Positions 33,820 to 39,660 of a DNA stretch of 41,226 nt are shown one piece after another (the stretch's first letter is position 1; every line of letters begins with the position of its first letter). The notes beneath the pieces were generated by a model, which ran no database searches, was not told the DNA's origin, and worked only from the letters and a program-made list of their open reading frames with translations. The DNA is from Eubacterium sp. CAG:248 (GTDB taxonomy: Bacteria; Bacillota; Clostridia; Lachnospirales; Lachnospiraceae). Made by a program: the position numbers and the translations under genes. Location: NCBI GenBank assembly GCA_000436475.1, contig FR886200.1, positions 18,575 through 59,800 on the forward strand, in the 5' to 3' direction.

Positions 33820-34543
33820 TATAATCTTCCCCTGTATGCTATATAGCTGTCAGCAACCTCTCTATACCTCCCCTTTGGTATACTTATACGTTCACCATTC
33901 TCTAATATAACATAATATCTTACGAGCTTACTAATATACTTCATATTAACCATATAGCTCTGATGCACACGCAAAAAATCTTCTTCTATGTACTCTTTTT
34001 CAACATCGTTTAATGTACTATATATACTGTAATCCTCAGGATCTTTTCCAATTATGTGAAACAGAAGCTTATGCTTATTACTTTCAATATACATTATCTG
34101 GTTTACCAATACCTCACAGCTTCCGCCACAGAAATCTATAGTCTTCGTTTTGTGGCTGCGCTTATCTTATCAAGTATTGCATCCATACATTCATATATAG
34201 ATGCAGCCAGCTGATCGCTGTTTTTAAGGATATATCTTATTGCATTGCAACGATATCCCTCTGGTGCATAATTAATATATGCTGTCACAAAAGCAATGTA
34301 TATATCATCGGAATATGTTCTTATTACCTCTGCTGTCTGGATTCCGTTCATTCCTTCCATATCTATATCAAGAAACACAATGCGATATTCTGATATAGCA
34401 TCCCCCAGCTTCGCTAATTCTATTCCCGAGCTATATACATCTACTTTATGTTCAATTCCCTTATTGATAAGCTGTTTTTCCAGCAGCTTCTTAATTCTAT
34501 CTGCGAATATTTCTTCATCATCACATACCGCTATCTTAAGCAT
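33819..34543 (-). pseudogene. LytTR response regulator 2, broken by a -1 frameshift
   Basis: The receiver part runs 34543-34136 (MLKIAVCDDEE…, phospho-Asp in FLDIDMEGMNG) and ends at TAG shortly after ISAATKRRL. The LytTR part continues in the -1 frame (…KTKTIDFCGGSCEVLVNQIMYIES…) to TAA at 33821-33819. The two frames overlap for only about 25 nt, around the run CACAAAACG near 34151. One extra A there would restore a continuous 241-residue AgrA-like protein that aligns with regulator 1 throughout. Loss of one A from an A5 tract is the simplest explanation. Programmed slippage on AAA or an assembly error remain possible. TTG at 34109 could start the LytTR half but lacks a ribosome binding site. 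Confidence 0.85.
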
Positions 34544-34637
34544 AAATATGTCCCTTATTCCTTTGCCGAACTGATACTGTCACATACACAACTCATCTAC
34601 ACAGCTATGATTGCATATATGTATTATGATACTATTA

Positions 34638-34695
34638 TGTCAATAAGTATAAATTGCTTATTTTTGCTAGACAAACGCAATTTATACTTTTGACA
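34638..34695. repeat. Long inverted repeat upstream of regulator 2
   Basis: Arms 34638-34657 and 34677-34695 are complementary over 19 bp with one bulged T; the loop is 19 nt. The left arm includes TTGACA on the minus strand (34643-34638), which could be a -35 element with a weak ATATAT 17 nt downstream. There is no adjacent U-run, so an operator or mobile-element scar is more likely than a terminator. Confidence 0.65.
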
Positions 34696-34858
34696 CTTAC
34701 ATCATACTATATATACCAGCTATATGCAAAGAAACTAAAGGGGCATAAATTTATTTTTCCCGTGCTTATTACTTAATCTTATAATCTCTTTCGTTAATCT
34801 CTTTCGTAACTATACTTCTATATTAATCCCTCTTAATGCTTTATATAAGTATAACACC

Positions 34859-34888
34859 TTACTTAGGTCTTTTAGGCTGATGTAATAT
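34859..34888 (-). pseudogene. agrD remnant (C-terminal tail codons)
   Basis: Codons reading ILHQPKRPK-stop match the tail of the intact agrD-like gene (ILHQPKRPGKK). Twenty consecutive bases are identical (34885-34866 with 31403-31384). An in-frame TAA three codons upstream, no Cys codon and no start mean this cannot make a precursor peptide. Confidence 0.75.
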
Positions 34889-34894
34889 GCTTCT

Positions 34895-35020
34895 TTAAAA
34901 GTTTAAGTGTTCCTTTGTTTTATTATTTATATTTAACTGTTGATAACCTCCTTTAATTGAATCCTTGATATGCATAATAACAATATTATCTATTAATTCA
35001 GCAATCTTTTTATCAATCAT
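34895..35020 (-). pseudogene. agrB remnant (N-terminal codons only)
   Basis: A 41-codon frame starts MIDKKIAELIDNIV, resembling the AgrB start MIDELIVKIVDSMI at 29868. It then runs into unrelated sequence that includes the orphan ribosome binding site of the lost agrD. The membrane part with the catalytic His and Cys is gone. Its start lies 62 nt from the edge of operator C, the same distance as agrB from operator A. Confidence 0.65.
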
Positions 35021-35043
35021 TATGCAATTTATCTTCCTAAGTG

Positions 35044-35121
35044 AATTTATCATTTTATTCTCTCACATACAATAGTCCATGCAAAAAAAGGACATATTAT
35101 GCAAAAAAAGGACAAAAATTA
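35044..35121 (-). promoter_or_regulatory. Operator/promoter C upstream of the agrB remnant
   Basis: Direct repeats start at 35082 and 35102 (20-bp period, CAAAAAAAGGAC on the plus strand). Nine bases past the edge is TTGTAT (35072-35067), then 17 nt and TAAATT (35049-35044). The layout is the same as at sites A and B. The distal repeat overlaps the U-run of the hipBA terminator. Confidence 0.7.
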
Positions 35122-35159
35122 CCTGCATAAGACAGATATTTAATTCTGACTTACGCAGG
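35122..35159 (-). terminator. Intrinsic terminator after hipA
   Basis: A stem of about 15 nt with two mismatches (35145-35159 with 35122-35136) is followed by TAATTTTTG on the minus strand. Confidence 0.8.
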
Positions 35160-35164
35160 CTGTA

Positions 35165-36286
35165 TTAAAGTATATACTCCTGTAACTCATTTTCTACTAT
35201 TTCTTTTATATTTTCTGCTATACTCTTTGCTTTTTTTTCATCCATCTGTATATTCTGCGCCACCCGGAGTATATCCTCTATTCCTGGATTGCGGCCATTA
35301 CCATCAATCATTGTAGCATGCTCTCCACCAATAGAATTACTATATGTCAGATCATATGCTGGAGATAACTTCCATGCTTTCTCGTCTATATTATATATAT
35401 ATGAAAAATTCTTAGAATGGTCATCTCTGTTATGTGCATATACATTAAAGCACATAAGTCTGTACATTTTCTCAACTTCCTCGTAACTCTTTGTAAGAAT
35501 GAATGTAAGTTTCATTAACTGGTTATAATCAAGATTCGGTATTCTGTGAGAAGTTTCCAGCAGGCCACTCACAGATATCATATGAACTTTTCTGCCATTC
35601 TGTCTGTCAAAGCGTCTTACTGCAAAATACCCTGAGCCAAAATTAGAACTCAATAACCTTGTTTCAGGCATATCTATTCCACATTTTCGTGCACATTGTG
35701 AATACTCATATTCCTGTTTTCCAATATCTTTAACATCATAAGATGATGGAAACTTCACTATCCATTCCTCTCCATCTATCTCATAATACACTTTAGGACG
35801 TGCTCCACCCGATGAACCTCCCATTTTGAATATCTCATCAAGATTATCAGAATTATTAGTTTCAAATATTCTTTCGCACTCTACAGCTATCTCATCAAGA
35901 GTCATCTTTTCATCTGTTTTTAGGAATTGATTTTCTGGATAATATTCCAATGCTCCCATACCACCTGCTCCAACTATAGCAAGTCGGTTTATTGAATTAA
36001 CTTCATATGGATTTATCTTGTTTTTTACGAGCAGTCGGTCAACAAGCAATCTGCCCCACCCATCAGGCAGACTATCTGCAAACACTCCATACAGTCCCCC
36101 AAACGGCTCATATGACTTTGGCACGAACACCTTCTTTTCCAGCGGCAGTGAAAAGGGGCTTATCGAATATCCATTCATAAGCCATTCATCTGTATATTCA
36201 AATGCACACAGATATTTATCTGCAACTGCAAGAGTTCCAACCTTGTTTCCATCAATCACAACATCCAGTTTATTTACGCTGACCAT
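35165..36286 (-). CDS. hipA: HipA-family serine/threonine kinase toxin
   Basis: A 373-residue HipA kinase of a type II toxin-antitoxin pair; HipA of E. coli phosphorylates glutamyl-tRNA synthetase and induces persistence. The N-terminal HipA_N domain has FGGLYGVFADSLPDGWGRLL (62-81). The Gly-rich loop is GGSSGGARPK (156-165), the ATP-binding Lys is in IVKFP (176-180), and the catalytic loop is AHNRDDHSKN (284-293). The metal-binding DLT (312-314) follows. All key residues appear present. The C-terminus is shorter than E. coli HipA (440), which is common in Firmicutes. The gene overlaps hipB by 17 nt. Confidence 0.93.
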   Translation of the reverse strand: MVSVNKLDVVIDGNKVGTLAVADKYLCAFEYTDEWLMNGYSISPFSLPLEKKVFVPKSYEPFGGLYGVFADSLPDGWGRLLVDRLLVKNKINPYEVNSINRLAIVGAGGMGALEYYPENQFLKTDEKMTLDEIAVECERIFETNNSDNLDEIFKMGGSSGGARPKVYYEIDGEEWIVKFPSSYDVKDIGKQEYEYSQCARKCGIDMPETRLLSSNFGSGYFAVRRFDRQNGRKVHMISVSGLLETSHRIPNLDYNQLMKLTFILTKSYEEVEKMYRLMCFNVYAHNRDDHSKNFSYIYNIDEKAWKLSPAYDLTYSNSIGGEHATMIDGNGRNPGIEDILRVAQNIQMDEKKAKSIAENIKEIVENELQEYIL

Positions 36287-36557
36287 CTATAACCTCCTGA
36301 ATAGACGAATACCCCTTCTTAGCAAACAATCCTTCGAAATCATCCTGACATCCAAGTACGAAAGCAATCTTAATAAGCGAATCAAGCGCTATGTTACCTG
36401 TCTGTTCAAATCGTTTTAATGAACCAAGGCTCACATCTGCACGCCTGCTAAGCTCAGCCTGTGTTAACTTCTGCTCCTTTCTTCTTGCCCTCATTCTTTT
36501 AACAATATCATTATTGACATCCTTAGGTGTTTTTATTAAATCTAAAATATTATTCAT
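36270..36557 (-). CDS. hipB: HipB-type HTH antitoxin
   Basis: A 95-residue Xre-family DNA-binding protein. The helix-turn-helix KLTQAELSRRADVSLGSLKRFE lies at about 30-51. It should neutralise HipA and repress the operon. The 3' end overlaps hipA by 17 nt, the usual antitoxin-first order. The promoter -10 sits only 8 nt before the ATG, so the mRNA is probably leaderless. No ribosome binding site exists, consistent with that. Confidence 0.92.
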   Translation of the reverse strand: MNNILDLIKTPKDVNNDIVKRMRARRKEQKLTQAELSRRADVSLGSLKRFEQTGNIALDSLIKIAFVLGCQDDFEGLFAKKGYSSIQEVIDGQRK

Positions 36558-36558
36558 A

Positions 36559-36613
36559 GCTAATATTTTAGCCGTTTAACAGTTTTTTGTCAATTTTAGC
36601 TAATATATTAGTC
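36559..36613 (-). promoter_or_regulatory. hipBA promoter with two palindromic operators
   Basis: On the minus strand, TTGACA (36593-36588), 17 nt, TAAAAT (36570-36565). A palindrome GCTAAAATATTAGC (36559-36572) covers the -10, and a second, CTAATATATTAG (36600-36611), lies just upstream of the -35. The centres are about 40 bp apart. They are probably HipB dimer sites for autorepression. Confidence 0.8.
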
Positions 36614-36681
36614 ATTTTCTTATAACGATAGCGCAGAAATAACACAAATAAATAATGTAAATTTAACGCAAAATTAACGCA

Positions 36682-36722
36682 AAAAACTCTCCGACATTCT
36701 TATAAAATATCGAAGAGTTTCT
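36682..36722 (-). terminator. Intrinsic terminator after atpC
   Basis: A long stem with several mismatches (AAACTCTtCGA against TCGgAGAGTTT) is followed by TTTTTTG on the minus strand. It ends the ATP synthase operon before hipB. Confidence 0.82.
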
Positions 36723-36745
36723 AACTTTATTATTAATTCATATCT

Positions 36746-37159
36746 TTACACATCATGATTCTTTACACCACGAAGTCTGGCCATAGCTCTTGCCAGTGAT
36801 GCCGTTGATACGTGGTATTCCATAATACTCTGTTTCTGTGCAAGCTGTTCCTTCGCTCTTTCAAGCGCTGCCTCAGCTCTGAACTTATCTATTTCTTCAG
36901 GTCTTTCAGCTGAATACACTATTATGTCAACTTTATTGTGTTCAACTTTAAGAAGTCCTGTCGAAACTATAGCTTCCTGCCATGTTGTTTCTCCTGGAAC
37001 CCTGAATCTTAATTCTCCAGTTTCAACACTACATGTCATAGGCTCATGGTTAGCCATAATAGCCATCTCACCGTCAAAACCATCAAATATAAGAATCTCA
37101 CATGGTCCATCATAGAATACCTTATCACAGGCTATTAATTTCAATGAAAATGTATTCAA
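36746..37159 (-). CDS. atpC: F-type ATP synthase epsilon subunit
   Basis: A 137-residue epsilon subunit: N-terminal beta-sandwich (about 1-85, LIACDKVFYDGPCEILIFDGFDGEMAIMANHEPM) and a C-terminal helical hairpin (AERPEEIDKFRAEAALERAKEQLAQK). It couples the catalytic head to the rotor and can inhibit ATP hydrolysis. The start is TTG at 37159, fixed by AGGAGGT 5-6 nt upstream; the only nearby ATG runs straight into a stop. An unusual duplicated RBS-hairpin region precedes it. Confidence 0.95.
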   Translation of the reverse strand: MNTFSLKLIACDKVFYDGPCEILIFDGFDGEMAIMANHEPMTCSVETGELRFRVPGETTWQEAIVSTGLLKVEHNKVDIIVYSAERPEEIDKFRAEAALERAKEQLAQKQSIMEYHVSTASLARAMARLRGVKNHDV

Positions 37160-37163
37160 CCCA

Positions 37164-37251
37164 TACCTCCTTGTTTTTACGAAGTAAAAATGCGAGCCCT
37201 CTGGCGAGCAGAGGTATTTACCTCCTTGTTTTTTACGAAGTAAAAAATGCG
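37164..37251 (-). repeat. Duplicated hairpin-plus-RBS cassette between atpD and atpC
   Basis: Two near-identical units (37219-37251 and 37164-37194) each contain, on the minus strand, CGCA, a stem-loop TTTTTAC-TTC-GTAAAAA, and a consensus AGGAGGT. A CCTCTG/CAGAGG hairpin (37197-37213) lies between them. Only the second ribosome binding site serves a gene (atpC). Confidence 0.88.
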
Positions 37252-37255
37252 GGAT

Positions 37256-38650
37256 TTATTTCAATGTTTCTGCCTTAGCCTTAACATCCTCAATAGTACC
37301 TACATTAAAGAAAGCTGCTTCTGGATATTCATCCATCTGACCATCAAGTATAGCTTTGAAGCCCTTAACAGTATCCTCGACAGGAACATACTTACCAGGA
37401 GTACCTGTAAAGTTCTCAGCTACATGGAATGGCTGTGATAAGAATCTCTGAATCTTTCTTGCTCTGTATACAGTAAGCTTATCATCCTCTGAAAGCTCTT
37501 CCATACCAAGAATTGCAATAATATCCTGAAGCTCCTTGTACTTCTGAAGCACCTCCTGAACACGTCTTGCAACAGTATAATGTTCCTCACCTACTACATC
37601 AGGTTCAAGGATTCTTGATGTTGACTCAAGTGGGTCAACAGCAGGATATATACCCTGTTCAACAATCTTTCTTGAAAGAACCGTTGTTGCATCCAGATGT
37701 GAGAATGTTGTTGCAGGAGCTGGGTCAGTAAGGTCATCAGCAGGTACATATACAGCCTGTACTGATGTGATAGAACCCTTTGTTGTTGAAGCGATTCTCT
37801 CCTGAAGTTCACCTAAATCAGTTGCAAGAGTTGGCTGATAACCAACGGCTGATGGCATACGTCCAAGAAGTGCTGAAACCTCTGAACCTGCCTGTACAAA
37901 ACGGAATATGTTATCAATGAATAAAAGCACATCCTGTTTCTTAACATCTCTGAAATACTCAGCCATAGTAAGTCCTGTCTCTGCAACTCTCATTCTTGCT
38001 CCAGGTGGTTCATTCATCTGACCAAATACCAGGGCTGTCTTATCAAGTACTCCTGATTCCTTCATTTCAGTCCATAAGTCGTTACCTTCACGGCTACGCT
38101 CTCCTACACCTGTAAATATAGAATAACCACCGCTTTCAGCAGCTATATTTCTTATAAGTTCCTGAATAAGGACTGTCTTACCAACACCAGCACCACCGAA
38201 CAGACCTATCTTACCACCCTTTGCATATGGTGCAAGTAAGTCGATTACCTTGATACCAGTCTGTAACATCTCTACTACAGGACTCTGTTCTGCGAATGAT
38301 GGAGGATCTCTGTGAATACTCCAGTGCTCCTCACCATCCAGTTTAGTTCCATCATCAAGGGTATCACCAAGAACGTTAAAAAGTCGTCCAAGAGTCTTTT
38401 CGCCAACAGGAACTGATATACCACTTCCTGTTGCTGTGACTTCCATATCCTTACAAAGGCCTTCACTTGCTGCAAGCATAATGCATCGAACAACATTATT
38501 ACCTATATGCTGTGAAACCTCCATAACCTTCTTTTTACCGTCCTGTATTACATAAAGTGCATCCTTGATAGCTGGAAGATAATTACCTTCAAATTCAACG
38601 TCTACTACAGGTCCTGAAACCTGTACTATCTTTCCTTTCATCTCTTCCAC
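37256..38650 (-). CDS. atpD: F-type ATP synthase beta subunit
   Basis: Catalytic subunit, 464 residues. GGAGVGKTVL is the P-loop (about 153-162), with the catalytic Glu in GVGERSREGND and Walker B in VLLFIDNIFRF. Also seen are ALLGRMPSAVGYQPTLA and the C-terminal HVAENFTG. GTG at 38650 is preferred as the start because GAGGTG lies 8 nt upstream; the ATG three codons on (38641) has a poorly spaced site. It follows atpG by 39 nt. Confidence 0.98.
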   Translation of the reverse strand: MEEMKGKIVQVSGPVVDVEFEGNYLPAIKDALYVIQDGKKKVMEVSQHIGNNVVRCIMLAASEGLCKDMEVTATGSGISVPVGEKTLGRLFNVLGDTLDDGTKLDGEEHWSIHRDPPSFAEQSPVVEMLQTGIKVIDLLAPYAKGGKIGLFGGAGVGKTVLIQELIRNIAAESGGYSIFTGVGERSREGNDLWTEMKESGVLDKTALVFGQMNEPPGARMRVAETGLTMAEYFRDVKKQDVLLFIDNIFRFVQAGSEVSALLGRMPSAVGYQPTLATDLGELQERIASTTKGSITSVQAVYVPADDLTDPAPATTFSHLDATTVLSRKIVEQGIYPAVDPLESTSRILEPDVVGEEHYTVARRVQEVLQKYKELQDIIAILGMEELSEDDKLTVYRARKIQRFLSQPFHVAENFTGTPGKYVPVEDTVKGFKAILDGQMDEYPEAAFFNVGTIEDVKAKAETLK

Positions 38651-38689
38651 GTGAATTACACCTCTTTCTGCCTAGTCTGAAGCCCTTTT

Positions 38690-39649
38690 TTATCCTGCCT
38701 GGGCTTTTTTCTTCATCTTTTTCTTCTTAAGAGCCTTTGCACCACCAATAACCTCAGTTATCTCCTGTGTTATGGCTGCCTGTCTTACACGGTTATACTC
38801 TATAGACAGCTCTTTAAGCATAGCTTCTGCATTATCTGTAGCTGCCTGCATGGCAACCATACGGGCATTCTCCTCTGTTGCAAAGCCTTCAACAAGAGCT
38901 CCATACACGAAACCTGTAACATAATTATATGCAAGATCATTAAGAACAACCTTTGGAGATGGATAGATAACGAAATAATCATCATTACCTTCAAAATCCT
39001 CAAGTGTACCGTTACTCTTTCCCTGTCTGGCATTAGCTGCTAACTCTTCCTTGATGAATTCGTTAGTCTTAAGAGGAAGAAGCTGCTCAACCTGAACCTC
39101 TTCCTTCATGCCATGCTCCATCTTGGTATACACGATATACACCTCATCCATCTCTTCCTTCTTATAACGTTCTACTATATCCTCCGTTATAACTCTGGCT
39201 CTATGGACTGATGGATTATTTGCAGAGAATCTGAAAGAATCCTCCACATTATAACCAAGTGAGTTAAAGTAAGCTCTGCCTGTTTCTCCGATGGCAAATA
39301 TCGTATACTGTTTTGCATCGTCACACAATCTCTTTGCTTCCTTTAAAACATTATGGTTATAAGCTCCTGCCATACCCTTATCACCACTTATGACAATAAA
39401 TGCTTTTTTCTTGACACTCTCATGCTTATCTACATTTCTGTTATCAAAGAAAAGATGCTGCATAGTAGGAAAATGAAATAATATACTTCTTATCTGATCC
39501 TGTAATCCATAAAAGTAAGGTTCGGTATTCTCAAGCTTCTGCTTAGCCTTTCTAAGCTTAACTGAGGACATCATATACATGGCTTTGGTGATCTTCATCG
39601 TATCATGAATACTACTTATTCTGGCCTGAATTTCTTTAGTATTCGCCAT
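38690..39649 (-). CDS. atpG: F-type ATP synthase gamma subunit
   Basis: Central rotor shaft, 319 residues, somewhat longer than the usual 285-295. The N-terminal helix is KEIQARISSIHDTMKITKAMYMMSSVKLRKAK. The Rossmann-like middle includes VISGDKGMAGAYNHN, and the C-terminal helix is AMLKELSIEYNRVRQAAITQEITEVIGGAKAL. The Lys-rich tail KKKKMKKKAQAG is an extension. The extra length lies in the middle region (about 190-225). The gap to atpA is 11 nt. Confidence 0.97.
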   Translation of the reverse strand: MANTKEIQARISSIHDTMKITKAMYMMSSVKLRKAKQKLENTEPYFYGLQDQIRSILFHFPTMQHLFFDNRNVDKHESVKKKAFIVISGDKGMAGAYNHNVLKEAKRLCDDAKQYTIFAIGETGRAYFNSLGYNVEDSFRFSANNPSVHRARVITEDIVERYKKEEMDEVYIVYTKMEHGMKEEVQVEQLLPLKTNEFIKEELAANARQGKSNGTLEDFEGNDDYFVIYPSPKVVLNDLAYNYVTGFVYGALVEGFATEENARMVAMQAATDNAEAMLKELSIEYNRVRQAAITQEITEVIGGAKALKKKKMKKKAQAG

Positions 39650-39660
39650 AGCAATCCCCC

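Larger units (their letters stand above)
34544..35164. other. 621-nt gap with no intact gene: degraded second agr locus
   Basis: Content from right to left: the hipBA terminator, operator/promoter C, the N-terminal codons of a lost agrB, an orphan GGAGG (34951-34947), the tail codons of a lost agrD, a 12-bp tandem duplication around 34783-34808 (AATCTCTTTCGT twice), and a long inverted repeat before regulator 2. No full-length ORF is seen on either strand. Confidence 0.7.

Noticed and set aside
33819..34109. Stand-alone LytTR regulator 2 from the TTG at 34109
   Set aside because: The start would fall inside the domain linker and lacks a ribosome binding site. The full-length paralogue shows that the two halves belong together.
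34859..35020. A functional 41-residue peptide gene
   Set aside because: Its start resembles AgrB, but it then reads through the orphan RBS of a lost agrD. It has no good ribosome binding site, so gene debris is more likely.
37594..38496. Minus-strand ORFs inside atpD
   Set aside because: They are in alternative frames of a highly conserved gene, with unlikely composition.
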